A DNA stretch of 64,000 nucleotides from the NCBI RefSeq assembly GCF_030161435.1, contig NZ_BSSV01000001.1, forward strand, positions 806,001 through 870,000. The letters run 5' to 3'. A program made the translations under genes and the position numbers. Below are positions 27,260 through 36,067 of this stretch, in pieces. How positions within the stretch are numbered: the stretch's first letter is position 1; each line of letters opens with the position of its first letter. Under the pieces are notes generated by a model. It was not told where the DNA came from. It did no database searches and saw nothing but the letters and a program-made list of their open reading frames with translations. This stretch comes from Thalassotalea loyana. GTDB taxonomy: Bacteria; Pseudomonadota; Gammaproteobacteria; Enterobacterales; Alteromonadaceae.

Positions 27260-28713
27260 TGACTTACCGGTAAACAGGTTCTGCAGTTTTTTAAATATAA
27301 TAGGGTCAACTGATGACAGGCTTGATCTCGATCACAGCTTTTTAATAAATGTGAAAATGTTTGCTTTTGCCACGTTGCGCCAGTGATATTTGCCGTTAAT
27401 CGCTGTGAAATAACATTTAAGTACTTATTGGCATCTTGCTCGTCAATGGAAAGTGAGAGAAGGCCTGCTTTGGCAATAGGCAGCAGCTTTTCAATAACAT
27501 CGGTTATTTGCACTTCACCAACTTGGTATTTATGTTTGAGCGGCCATAAGATTTTTGCGTCTAATCCCGACTGAGCTGCGCGATAGAAGTTGTACTCGGC
27601 ATATTGAAATGGCAAAACACTCGTATAGGCCTCTACTTTTTTTGCGATTCCAGTTGCTAGCCCGATTGCAAATGCTGCGTTGGCAACCATATCTACGCTA
27701 GTAGGGCCTGCTGGAATAGCTCTGAATTCGAGTCGAATGTGCCCATTGCCTTCGTTACTGTATACCGGGCGGTGCCATGGCCATGTTGTCCCTAAGTGCA
27801 AAGAGAGCTCTTTTAACGCAGGTAGTGCAGTTGGCGCGTTATCATTTGAAATTGCAGGTATTACGGGTTCAAACAAGCAAACAGCTTGGGAGAATAATTG
27901 CCATGCGCAACCATGTAACCAACCAAAGCCAAAATTTACTCTTGGCTGCTCTTGCCAAGGGGTATCATTTGGTCGCCGCACATCAATTGATTGCTTGAAC
28001 AACGCTATGCGGGTTTCATCCCATAACTTTTTACCAAGAAAAATCGAGGAGTTTGCACTTATTGCAGTGACCAAGGGGAGTGTAAGCTGAGCTGCATTGT
28101 AAACGGCAGTGAAATTCTCTGGCGGTATCATTAAGTGCACTTGAAAAGACGTGTTAGCGCCCTCTGCACTAATATCATCTAAGTTTAAAGATAATGATTC
28201 GTCACCATTAATATTAATTTGAAAGGCATCTCCTCGTGCTTGATAAAGATGGTTTGCTAAGCAATGATACCTCGGTATATCCGTCATAAAGTCGGCATTT
28301 AAATGTGCTTTTTTTAAGGTTGGCAAAATGCCAATAGGCAGTACATTAATCTCAAGTTGCTCTGCAACTCGCTCTAACTCATCGGTTTTATTTTTCATCT
28401 GTTGCTGCAACGCAGAGAACGGCGAACCAGCAAGCGTTACAGGTGATAGATTAAGTTCGAGGTTGTATTGATTTAATTCCGGCTGATATTGCTTATCATC
28501 AAGAGCGTTGAGTAGTTTTTGATTAGCTAAACTGATGTCACCATTATGATCAATCAAGTACATCTCAAGCTCGGCACCGAACATGAGTTTTCCCTGACCA
28601 AAACTTGGTCGTTGCACAATCTCTTTTAAGGTATCAAGTTGTTCACGAATGATATGTTTAAAGGTTTTAAACTGCTCATCATTAAAACTAACTTGCTCAA
28701 TGTTTTGACCCAT
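27238..28713 (-). CDS. glutamate-cysteine ligase-like (GCS2 superfamily) carboxylate-amine ligase
   Basis: The 491-residue protein shows GCS2-type motifs: 'MFGAELEMYLIDHNGDIS' (44-61, with metal/ATP acidic residues), 'NQYNLELNLSPV' (81-92), 'NTSFQVHLMIP', and near the end 'LEFRAIPAGPTSVDMVANAAF', of which 'PAGPTSVDMVANAAF' is the core. Such enzymes use ATP to join an amino acid carboxylate to an amine. It is longer than YbdK-type members (about 370) and lacks clear GshA features, so I do not call it glutathione synthesis. It is translationally overlapped with the AstE/AspA-like hydrolase, suggesting a linked substrate. Confidence 0.75.
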   Translation of the reverse strand: MGQNIEQVSFNDEQFKTFKHIIREQLDTLKEIVQRPSFGQGKLMFGAELEMYLIDHNGDISLANQKLLNALDDKQYQPELNQYNLELNLSPVTLAGSPFSALQQQMKNKTDELERVAEQLEINVLPIGILPTLKKAHLNADFMTDIPRYHCLANHLYQARGDAFQININGDESLSLNLDDISAEGANTSFQVHLMIPPENFTAVYNAAQLTLPLVTAISANSSIFLGKKLWDETRIALFKQSIDVRRPNDTPWQEQPRVNFGFGWLHGCAWQLFSQAVCLFEPVIPAISNDNAPTALPALKELSLHLGTTWPWHRPVYSNEGNGHIRLEFRAIPAGPTSVDMVANAAFAIGLATGIAKKVEAYTSVLPFQYAEYNFYRAAQSGLDAKILWPLKHKYQVGEVQITDVIEKLLPIAKAGLLSLSIDEQDANKYLNVISQRLTANITGATWQKQTFSHLLKSCDRDQACHQLTLLYLKNCRTCLPVSQWEQIWR

Positions 28714-28810
28714 AATGCCACCTTATCTTATCCCTTAAATTTATACTGGCATAAGCTGGTTGATCTCTACTTGATGTGGGTCAAAAAACAAACAGGTACT
28801 TCAAAACAGA

Positions 28811-28838
28811 AAAAAGCCTAGTTTGGTGGCTAGGCTTT
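28811..28838 (-). terminator. Rho-independent terminator after pdxH
   Basis: On the minus strand AAAGCCTAG, an 8-nt loop and CTAGGCTTT are followed by T-rich DNA, 32 bp after the pdxH stop. Confidence 0.85.
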
Positions 28839-28869
28839 AATGGTTTGGTGTTTGATAAAGGAAAAGTTG

Positions 28870-29523
28870 TTAAGGGTGACGCTTGAAGATTTTCGTCTCA
28901 TTGTTTTTTAAATCAAAACAAAGCCTGTCATGTAAGCGAGATGCTCGACCTTGCCAAAATTCGAAATAGTGAGGAATAACACGAATCCCTCCCCAAAAAT
29001 CAGGTAAAGGAACGTCTTTCCCTTTAAATTTTTCGGTAAAGTGTTTTACATTTTCTTTGAGCTCATCATCACTCGTCATCACCTGGCTTTGATGTGATGC
29101 CCAAGCACCAATCTGACTGCCGCGATCGCGAGAATGAAAATATTTTTCAGACTGGGATTTAGAGGTGTGCTCAATACTGCCTTCAATTCTTATTTGACGT
29201 TGTAAAACACCCCAGTGAAATAGGATTGATATTTTGGCATTTTCGGTCAATTGCTGATGCTTATCGCTACTATAATTGGTGTAAAAAACAAAACCTTGTT
29301 CGTCGAATTCTTTCAACAACACCATACGTGATCTTGGTTGGCCATCAGCGCCACAAGTGCTAATAGACATTGCTTCAGGGAGCAACACCCCTGACTGATT
29401 GGCTTCATTAAACCATTTAGTAAACAGTTCAAGTGGCGTGGTATCTTCATCAAGCTCAGGCATTGGCAATGCAACACCTTGGCCGAAGGTAAAAAGGCAA
29501 CGAAGTTTTTCTAAAAAAGTCAT
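28870..29523 (-). CDS. pdxH: pyridoxamine 5'-phosphate oxidase
   Basis: PdxH uses FMN and O2 to make pyridoxal 5'-phosphate. The 217-residue protein has 'AMSISTCGADGQPRSRMVLLK', cited here as 'GQPRSRMVLLK' (FMN phosphate binding), 'GFVFYTNYSSDK', 'FHWGVLQRQIRIEG', 'SRDRGSQIGAWASHQS' and the C-terminal signature 'EFWQGRASRLHDR'. It ends 'IFKRHP', a slight variant of the common 'RLSP' end. Single gene between two terminators. Confidence 0.96.
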   Translation of the reverse strand: MTFLEKLRCLFTFGQGVALPMPELDEDTTPLELFTKWFNEANQSGVLLPEAMSISTCGADGQPRSRMVLLKEFDEQGFVFYTNYSSDKHQQLTENAKISILFHWGVLQRQIRIEGSIEHTSKSQSEKYFHSRDRGSQIGAWASHQSQVMTSDDELKENVKHFTEKFKGKDVPLPDFWGGIRVIPHYFEFWQGRASRLHDRLCFDLKNNETKIFKRHP

Positions 29524-29530
29524 AGCAATA

Positions 29531-29562
29531 AAAAAGGTGTTAAAAATAATATTTTAACACCT
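29531..29562 (-). terminator. terminator after the M20 amidohydrolase gene
   Basis: On the minus strand AGGTGTTAAAA and TTTTAACACCT pair around 6 nt and are followed by T5. Confidence 0.85.
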
Positions 29563-29587
29563 AATACCGATTATAGAATTAACTAGA

Positions 29588-30904
29588 TCAATGATTTTTC
29601 ATATAATCTATCGTTAAATTGCTTAAGAGCTTAACGCCAAGTGCCATACCGCTCTCGTCAATTTTGAATTCAGGCGTGTGGTGCCCTGGTGCTTCGCTAG
29701 CAGGAATGTCTCTGCTTTTTCCACCAACAAATAAATATAATCCAGGCACTTCCTCTTGGAAGAATGAGAAATCTTCCGCACCGGTTACCGCTTTCGTCAA
29801 CTTCACGTTATCTTCGCCTGCGGTGGTTTTCAATACCGGTAGCATTTCACGCATCAGAGCAGGGTCGTTATAAGTTATTGGATATTGATAATCGAGTGGC
29901 AAGGTTACTTCAGCCGTCGCATTCATGCTTTTAGCGATCGAGTTAACCTTTCTGTGAACCGCTTCATGAATATGTTCACGAGTATCAGGACTAAGACTGC
30001 GAATCGTACCAATCATTTCAACTTGATTTGGGATAATATTTGAACGGTTACCGCCAGTAATTTTACCAACGCTTACGACCGCTGCACTATCAATTAACTC
30101 TACTTCTCGGCTTACGATGGTTTGCAAACCCATAATAATTTGAGCGGAAGTCACGATAGGGTCGGCACTCAACCAAGGGTAGGCACCATGAGATTGCTTT
30201 CCGTTCACTACAATCTTGAACGGGTCTACGGCAGCCATAATGCCACCTTCTTTGTAATGAACAGTGCCAACATCTTTATCCGACGAAATATGTAACCCAA
30301 ATATCACGTCAACGTCAGGATTCTTGAGTACACCTTCTTTTACCATGATCTCGGCACCACCAACTTCACCTGCTGGCGCACCTTCTTCTGCAGGCTGGAA
30401 AATGAATTTAATCTTGCCGTTTAACTCGCTTTTCATTTCCGTCAAAATGGTTGCTGCGCCCATTAACATCGCAATATGTGTATCGTGGCCACAGGCGTGC
30501 ATTACACCTACTTGATTACCATCAAGTTCTCCCATTGCTTTAGAGGCAAATGGTAATCCTGTGTTTTCTGTTACAGGTAATCCGTCAATATCGGCTCTTA
30601 GAGCAATCGTTGGTCCCGGTTTTCCAGTGTCGAGCAACCCAACAACACCTGTTTTCGCAATACCAGTTGTTACCTCAAGATCAAGATCTTCTAAAAACTT
30701 TGCGATTGTTTTTGCCGTTTCAAACTCTCTATTTGATAGCTCAGGGTTTTGATGAAAATGGCGACGCCACTTGATTACATCGCCTTCAATTCGATTCGCA
30801 ATGTCGGCAACTTTTTGCGTGTCAGCAAAAACAGGAAGTGTAAACGAGGTACTTGCTAACACGAGGCTAGCTATTAAAGATTTTTTCATCGGTAATGCCA
30901 TCAT
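29588..30904 (-). CDS. exported M20 family metallo-amidohydrolase
   Basis: The 438-residue enzyme has a signal peptide ending near 'PVFA'. The M20D (hippurate hydrolase/aminoacylase) motifs are present: 'RRHFHQNPELSNREFETA', 'LRADIDGLPVTE', 'MHACGHDTHIAMLMGAA' (metal ligands), 'FIFQPAEEGAPAGEVGG' and 'GAEDFSFFQEEVPG'. A periplasmic location is unusual for the cytosolic members but known in marine bacteria. ATG 30889 (MKKSLIASL) gives a cleaner signal peptide than ATG 30904; neither has a strong ribosome-binding site. Likely N-acyl amino acid or peptide deacylation. Confidence 0.88.
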   Translation of the reverse strand: MMALPMKKSLIASLVLASTSFTLPVFADTQKVADIANRIEGDVIKWRRHFHQNPELSNREFETAKTIAKFLEDLDLEVTTGIAKTGVVGLLDTGKPGPTIALRADIDGLPVTENTGLPFASKAMGELDGNQVGVMHACGHDTHIAMLMGAATILTEMKSELNGKIKFIFQPAEEGAPAGEVGGAEIMVKEGVLKNPDVDVIFGLHISSDKDVGTVHYKEGGIMAAVDPFKIVVNGKQSHGAYPWLSADPIVTSAQIIMGLQTIVSREVELIDSAAVVSVGKITGGNRSNIIPNQVEMIGTIRSLSPDTREHIHEAVHRKVNSIAKSMNATAEVTLPLDYQYPITYNDPALMREMLPVLKTTAGEDNVKLTKAVTGAEDFSFFQEEVPGLYLFVGGKSRDIPASEAPGHHTPEFKIDESGMALGVKLLSNLTIDYMKNH

Positions 30905-30968
30905 TATTATTAAGTTATGACATTACCTTACTGAAATTGACATGTAATGGCTAATAAAATGCGATAAA

Positions 30969-31151
30969 TTACACATCCCAGTCATCGGTGTCATCGAGTA
31001 ACGATTTTAACCGTTTCTGTTCTAATAAATCATCAATACGTTTTCGTGCAATAGAGTTTCTTTTGTCTTGCTCATCTTGCTGAAATCGCTTGTCTTGTTC
31101 ATTAAATTCTTCAGAGCCATTTAAATTATCAAGTTCTTGGTTATTCATCAT
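30969..31151 (-). CDS. small acidic protein, resembles the PA3496 family
   Basis: The 60-residue product is very polar. Its C-terminal half 'RKRIDDLLEQKRLKSLLDD' followed by an acidic end resembles the PA3496-type putative envelope-integrity proteins, which have an Arg/Lys-rich helix ending in 'EEKRL'. The N-terminal half is Asn/Glu/Gln rich. The resemblance is from memory of the family pattern only. Confidence 0.55.
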   Translation of the reverse strand: MMNNQELDNLNGSEEFNEQDKRFQQDEQDKRNSIARKRIDDLLEQKRLKSLLDDTDDWDV

Positions 31152-31254
31152 TCACCTTCAAAAAACAAATCCCCATAACTTGAAAATAGACAAAAATTGC
31201 TGAAGTGTTAAATATTTATTTGTATTTTTATGTAATTGTTAACAATTCAATAGT

Positions 31255-31291
31255 AAAAAGCCGGATAATCAATCTGATTATCCGGCTTTTT
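31255..31291 (-). terminator. terminator of the nap operon
   Basis: A 16-bp perfect stem (AAAAAGCCGGATAATC with its complement) around AATCT, 35 bp past the napC stop, with T5 on the minus strand. Confidence 0.93.
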
Positions 31292-31325
31292 GTCTAGATT
31301 TAATTGTGTTAGCGGTGGGTAGCCA

Positions 31326-31919
31326 TTACCAACCTTCAACACCTTTCATATCTGGAAGTTGGTGTGCAATACCTTTATGGCAATCAATACAGGTTTTCTC
31401 ACCACTTGCTAGCGAAGTCGAGTGCATTTCGGCTGCTCGATTACTTTGTGCAGTAAAGTCCATATAATCAAAGTTATGACAGTTACGACACTCCAGTGAG
31501 TCATTGGCTTTAAGTCTAGCCCACTCGTGTTCAGCGAGTTCTCTTCGTTTGGCTAAAAACTTTTCACGTGTGTTTATCGTGCCAAAAATTTTACCCCAAA
31601 CTTCTTTTGAAGCTTGCATCTTACGAGCTATTTTATTGGTCCACTTGTGAGGTACATGGCAATCTGGACATGTTGCTCTTACACCGGAACGGTTAGTAAA
31701 GTGGATTGTTGGCTTTAACTCAGCATAAACATTACTTTCCATTTCATGGCAACTAATACAGAACTCCTCTGTATTCGTTAGCTCTAAAGAGGTGTTAAAT
31801 GCACCCCAGAAAATAATACCGGCAATAAAACCACCGAAAGTTAAGAAGCCTAAGCTGTAATACTTACTTGGTGTTGAGAGCGTATGCCAAAACTCTTTCA
31901 GTTTTTTCATTAGTTTCAT
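31326..31919 (-). CDS. napC: tetrahaem cytochrome c quinol dehydrogenase NapC
   Basis: NapC passes electrons from the quinol pool to NapB-NapA. The 197-residue protein has one N-terminal membrane helix (about 22-42) and four CxxCH haem sites: 'CISCHEME', '[10 protein letters not shown]', 'CRNCHNFD' and '[10 protein letters not shown]'. This is the NapC/NirT pattern. It is the last gene of the operon, 9 bp after napB, and in the absence of napGH must be the quinol oxidation route. Confidence 0.96.
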   Translation of the reverse strand: MKLMKKLKEFWHTLSTPSKYYSLGFLTFGGFIAGIIFWGAFNTSLELTNTEEFCISCHEMESNVYAELKPTIHFTNRSGVRATCPDCHVPHKWTNKIARKMQASKEVWGKIFGTINTREKFLAKRRELAEHEWARLKANDSLECRNCHNFDYMDFTAQSNRAAEMHSTSLASGEKTCIDCHKGIAHQLPDMKGVEGW

Positions 31920-31928
31920 GGCTGCTCC

Positions 31929-32399
31929 TTACTTAGGATCCGATTTAGCTTTCATTAGCTGGTGCATATCGACAAACGTATTCTCAACCAATGGTTTAGC
32001 ATCTTGCTGAGTAACATGGCACTGACTACAGAAATAGCGTCGAGGTGAAATTTCCGCTAAAAAGTTACCATCTCTATCCATAAAGTGGGTCACACTCACC
32101 ATAGGCGCTTGTGAGTCACCTGTGCGTGTGCGGCTGTGACACGCCATACACTTATTGGTATTAAGATTTACCTCATAATTCCTTATTGTGTGAGGAATTA
32201 AAGGTGGCTGCATTGGATAATTTCGCGGCTGCTTGATGTCTGAGTTATTGACTTTAAACATCTTATTAGGTGTTTTCTGTTCGCTCAGTTTTGTTTCATC
32301 ACGCAGCGTAGATATCTCTTGCTTCTCATTAGAAATTGCGATGCCAGAAAATGCGATACTTGCTATTAAAAGCCCTTTGATTAAAGTTCTCATCATCAT
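31929..32399 (-). CDS. napB: periplasmic nitrate reductase dihaem subunit NapB
   Basis: NapB is the small electron-transfer subunit. The 156-residue protein has a signal peptide and two haem sites, 'CMACHSRT' and 'CSQCHVTQ', with the NapB segments 'PPLIPHTI' and 'MVSVTHFMDRDG' that supply distal haem ligands. It lies 4 bp after napA. Confidence 0.95.
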   Translation of the reverse strand: MMMRTLIKGLLIASIAFSGIAISNEKQEISTLRDETKLSEQKTPNKMFKVNNSDIKQPRNYPMQPPLIPHTIRNYEVNLNTNKCMACHSRTRTGDSQAPMVSVTHFMDRDGNFLAEISPRRYFCSQCHVTQQDAKPLVENTFVDMHQLMKAKSDPK

Positions 32400-32403
32400 C
32401 TCC

Positions 32404-34899
32404 TTACGCTTTAACTACTTTGACAGCACATTTTTTGAAGTCGGTTTCTTTAGACAATGGATCCGTCGCATCAAGTGTGACTTTATTGACTAATCGACTT
32501 GCATCAAACCATGGCATAAACACTAAACCTTTCGGCGGTTTGTTGCGTCCACGGGTTTCAACACGTGTTTCTACCTCACCACGGCGAGACACTATTTTGA
32601 CCAGATCGCCACGACGTAAGCCTCTGCCTTGAGCATCGTCTGGGTGCATATAAAGTACGGCATCAGGCATTGCTTTATATAGCTCCGGCACGCGTTGTGT
32701 CATCGAACCCGAGTGCCAATGCTCAAGTACACGTCCGGTTGATAACCATAGATCGTACTCACTATCTGGAGACTCCGCAGGTGGCTCGTATGGCAATGCA
32801 AAGATAATTGCTCGGCCATCAGGCTTACCATAGAACTCAATACCTTTGCCTTTAGTCACATACGGGTCATGATCTTCATTGAATCGCCATCTTGTCTCTT
32901 TTCCGTCGACTACTGGCCAACGTAAACCGCGTACTTGATGGTAGGTGTCATATGGTGCTAAATCATGTGCTTTGCCACGACCAAAGGTTGCGTATTCTTC
33001 GAATAAACCTTTTTGGATGTAGAAACCAAAATGACGCGACTCATCATTTAAACGGTCTTCAGGGATCTCATCTAATGAGAATTTGTTAACTTGGCCATTA
33101 GCAAACAACACGTCAAATAGTGTTTTTCCTTTGTAGCTAGGATTTTTATCTAAGATTTCTTTTGGCCAGGTTTCATCTGTGGTAAATCGTTTTGAAAACT
33201 CTACCGTTTGCCACATATCTGATTTAGCGCCTTTAGGTGCCTCAACCATTTGATACCAAGTTTGCGTTCTACGTTCTGCGTTACCGTATGCGCCTTCTTT
33301 TTCTACCCACATAGCCGTTGGCAGTATCAAGTCAGCTGCTTGTGCTGTAACGGTAGGATACGGATCAGATACAACAATAAAGTTTTTCGGATTGCGATAA
33401 CCAGGCAGGCCTTCTTCAAGCATGTTCGCTGCCGCTTGCATGTTGTTATTACATTGAACCCAATAAAAGTTTAACTTGCCATCTTTTAACATGCGGTTTT
33501 GCAAAACGGCATGGTAGCCAGGTTTTGGTGGAATGATGCCTTCTGGAATCTTCCATTTTTTCTCCGAAAGTTTACGATGTTTCGGATTTGCAACCACCAT
33601 ATCTGCTGGTAAACGGTGTGAGAACGTACCAACTTCACGCGCCGTACCACATGCTGACGGTTGGCCAGTTAATGAGAATGGACTGTTGCCCGGTGTTGAG
33701 ATTTTACCGGTAAGTAAGTGAATGTTGTACACTAGGTTATTTGCCCAAACACCACGAGTATGCTGGTTAAAGCCCATTGTCCAGAATGAACAAACCTTAG
33801 TGTTAGGGTCAGCATAAAGCTCAGCTAATTCTTTTAGGTTTTTCTCTGGTACACCTGATAATTTGGACGTGTATTCTAATGTGTAAGTGCTAACAAATTC
33901 TGCGTATTCTTCAAAATCAATCGCTTTAGAACCACCTGCTTTTTTCGCATTTTTCGCTTTTTTCTCGAGCGGGTGATCTGGACGAAGTCCATAACCGATA
34001 TCGGTATTACCTAGTCTAAAGTTCGTATGTTTGTTTACGAAGTCTTTGTTAACACGGTCAGTTTGAATAATATAGTTTGCAATAAAGTTTAATATCGCTA
34101 AGTCGGTTTGTGGCACAAAAATCATACCGTTATCAGCAAGTTCATAGCTGCGGTGTTCATAAGTAGACAGTACTGCCACTTTTACATGTGGTGCACTTAA
34201 ACGACGGTCAGTGATACGTGTCCATAAAATTGGGTGCATCTCCGCCATGTTTGAGCCCCATAAAACACACGCATCGGTATGTTCCATATCATCGTAACAA
34301 CCCATAGGTTCGTCGATGCCAAACGTACGCATAAAGCCACCAACGGCTGATGCCATACAATGACGAGCGTTAGGATCGATGTTGTTACTTCTAAAGCCTG
34401 CTTTATAGAGCTTAGATGCCGCGTAACCTTCCATGACTGTCCATTGACCTGAGCCAAACATGCCAACACCTGTTGGGCCCACGTCTTTTAATGTTTTCTT
34501 TGCTTTCTCTTCCATGATGTCGAAAGCTTGATCCCAGGAGATTGGTGTAAAGTCACCATCTTTGTCGTACTTGCCATTTTTCATGCGCAGTAAAGGTGAC
34601 GTCAGGCGGTCTTTACCGTACATTATTTTCGATAAGAAATAGCCTTTAACACAGTTCAAGCCTTTATTTACAGGCGACTTGATATCACCATGGGTAGCAA
34701 CGACTTTGCCATCCATTACCCCAACGTTCACACTACAACCTGTACCACAGAAGCGGCAGGCTGCTTTGTCCCATTTTAACTTAGTGATATCACTGCTGGT
34801 GATCAGATTTGAAGCAGCCGCAGGTACTGAAACACCTGCTACGGCCGCAGCTGCAGCTACAGCATTAGCTTTTATAAACTCTCGGCGATTAATTGTCAT
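32404..34899 (-). CDS. napA: periplasmic nitrate reductase catalytic subunit NapA
   Basis: NapA reduces nitrate to nitrite in the periplasm with a Mo-bis-MGD cofactor and one [4Fe-4S] cluster. The 831-residue precursor begins with a Tat signal ('[15 protein letters not shown]'), then the cluster ligands '[13 protein letters not shown]' and 'GLNCVKGYF'. Mo-pterin features follow: '[15 protein letters not shown]', '[10 protein letters not shown]' (the Mo-ligand Cys region), '[12 protein letters not shown]' and the C-terminal '[21 protein letters not shown]'-like segment, here '[12 protein letters not shown]'. Length and motifs are normal. Confidence 0.98.
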   Translation of the reverse strand: MTINRREFIKANAVAAAAAVAGVSVPAAASNLITSSDITKLKWDKAACRFCGTGCSVNVGVMDGKVVATHGDIKSPVNKGLNCVKGYFLSKIMYGKDRLTSPLLRMKNGKYDKDGDFTPISWDQAFDIMEEKAKKTLKDVGPTGVGMFGSGQWTVMEGYAASKLYKAGFRSNNIDPNARHCMASAVGGFMRTFGIDEPMGCYDDMEHTDACVLWGSNMAEMHPILWTRITDRRLSAPHVKVAVLSTYEHRSYELADNGMIFVPQTDLAILNFIANYIIQTDRVNKDFVNKHTNFRLGNTDIGYGLRPDHPLEKKAKNAKKAGGSKAIDFEEYAEFVSTYTLEYTSKLSGVPEKNLKELAELYADPNTKVCSFWTMGFNQHTRGVWANNLVYNIHLLTGKISTPGNSPFSLTGQPSACGTAREVGTFSHRLPADMVVANPKHRKLSEKKWKIPEGIIPPKPGYHAVLQNRMLKDGKLNFYWVQCNNNMQAAANMLEEGLPGYRNPKNFIVVSDPYPTVTAQAADLILPTAMWVEKEGAYGNAERRTQTWYQMVEAPKGAKSDMWQTVEFSKRFTTDETWPKEILDKNPSYKGKTLFDVLFANGQVNKFSLDEIPEDRLNDESRHFGFYIQKGLFEEYATFGRGKAHDLAPYDTYHQVRGLRWPVVDGKETRWRFNEDHDPYVTKGKGIEFYGKPDGRAIIFALPYEPPAESPDSEYDLWLSTGRVLEHWHSGSMTQRVPELYKAMPDAVLYMHPDDAQGRGLRRGDLVKIVSRRGEVETRVETRGRNKPPKGLVFMPWFDASRLVNKVTLDATDPLSKETDFKKCAVKVVKA

Positions 34900-34917
34900 G
34901 GTTTCACCTTGTCCTTA

Positions 34918-35178
34918 TTATGAAGCTTGTTGTTCATTTAAAAATTGATGGTACACAGGCGACAATGACATTACCGTGCTGTGCAATCGAATGGGTGTTA
35001 GAAGATGGTCTACTGCTTTATGGGAACTGGCTTCAATCGTGAAGACAATCTTTCCATCTTCGCTCACAGCATGGACCTGACCACCTTGCTGCAAATTTAT
35101 TACTTCGCTTAGTTCATCGACATTCTCGGGTAACACGTGTGCGACGAAGCTGGCGACATGGTATTCAACATCACTCAT
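34918..35178 (-). CDS. napD: NapA maturation chaperone NapD
   Basis: NapD binds the NapA Tat signal until the cofactor is inserted. The 86-residue protein starts 'MSDVEYHVASFVAHVLPE' and has 'VHAVSEDGKIVFTIEA', the typical ferredoxin-like fold of NapD. Its start overlaps the napF stop by 8 bp, pointing to coupled translation. Confidence 0.9.
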   Translation of the reverse strand: MSDVEYHVASFVAHVLPENVDELSEVINLQQGGQVHAVSEDGKIVFTIEASSHKAVDHLLTPIRLHSTVMSLSPVYHQFLNEQQAS

Positions 35179-35683
35179 AACTACTCTCTACTAATGATAG
35201 GGTCATTGCATCTTGTGGACAGGTGGAAACACATGCGCCACAAGCAGTGCAATCTTGCTGAATAATTTCGGGTTGAGGCGTTTGATTAAGTGCTAAAGGG
35301 AAATTGATGACACGTGCATCGCAAACATCACGACAGCTTTGGCAATAAATATTGTTTTTTGCTAAACATTTATCACTAATGAGCACTTCGGCATGCCAAG
35401 CTTTGGTTGTGCTTGGATCATCAAACATGTCAACTTCACAGACATCGACACATTTTTGGCAAAACGTGCATTCGTCTTGAGAGAAGTCAACATAAGGAAA
35501 CCCTTGGCGGTCACGTTTAATGATATTGGTTTCACAGGCAGGCAAGCACTTTTGGCATTGCGTACAGTTCTGTGTGAAATTATCTTCACTTTTTGACCAC
35601 GGTAGCCTTAACGTGGTTGGATCCACTTGTTTTACGCTGGCAGTAAAAAAACGTCGGCGGGCAACATCAATCGTCTCAGTCAT
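35171..35683 (-). CDS. napF: ferredoxin-type protein NapF
   Basis: NapF is a cytoplasmic iron-sulfur protein thought to act in NapA maturation. The 170-residue product has four Cys clusters: 'CTQCQKCLPACE', 'CTFCQKCVDVCE', 'CLAKNNIYCQSCRDVCD' and 'CTACGACVSTCP'. The N-terminal 'RRRFFTASVKQV' is a NapF-like twin-basic start. It lies 15 bp after napE and overlaps napD by 8 bp. Confidence 0.94.
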   Translation of the reverse strand: MTETIDVARRRFFTASVKQVDPTTLRLPWSKSEDNFTQNCTQCQKCLPACETNIIKRDRQGFPYVDFSQDECTFCQKCVDVCEVDMFDDPSTTKAWHAEVLISDKCLAKNNIYCQSCRDVCDARVINFPLALNQTPQPEIIQQDCTACGACVSTCPQDAMTLSLVESSYE

Positions 35684-35698
35684 TTTTTCTGATCATCC

Positions 35699-35863
35699 TT
35701 AACTTGTAGGAGGGCCTGTTAAAATTTGACTAATCCATATAGTGAAGCCAAGTGCCCCAACAATAATTACGGAGAGAATAGGCGCTAAGAAAACAGTAAG
35801 AAAAATAAACATATTTCTTTCTTTACGTTTTGTTACTGCGTCATCTTCAACTGATGTGTTCAT
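35699..35863 (-). CDS. napE: small nitrate reductase membrane protein NapE
   Basis: This 54-residue frame is easily missed. It reads MNTSVEDDAV, a basic stretch 'TKRKERN', a membrane helix (about 18-43) and the family end 'GFTIWISQILTGPPTS'; 'GF.IW..Q...GPP' is the NapE signature. NapE is an integral membrane protein of unknown mechanism, encoded at the head of nap operons. AAGGAT follows for napF. First gene of the operon here. Confidence 0.88.
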   Translation of the reverse strand: MNTSVEDDAVTKRKERNMFIFLTVFLAPILSVIIVGALGFTIWISQILTGPPTS

Positions 35864-36067
35864 AACAACTCTCTTTTTTTATTTATTGTTCATTGCATGT
35901 GCCAATTGTTGCACACAAAATAACCATAATCTGTAGCTAGTACATTTTCAATTGATACTTTTACTACTCGATTACAATTTGAATATTTCATGTTCTAGAT
36001 CAAGTGTAGTTTAGATTTTGTCTTATGGCTGTTAGACTAATCATTATTTTTCTGTACTTGCTACACT

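Noticed and set aside
35952-36003. FNR-like half-sites (TTGAT at 35952-35956; ATCAA at 35999-36003) upstream of napE
   Set aside because: Only isolated halves; no full TTGAT-N4-ATCAA is present, so I do not call an FNR operator although anaerobic control of nap is expected.
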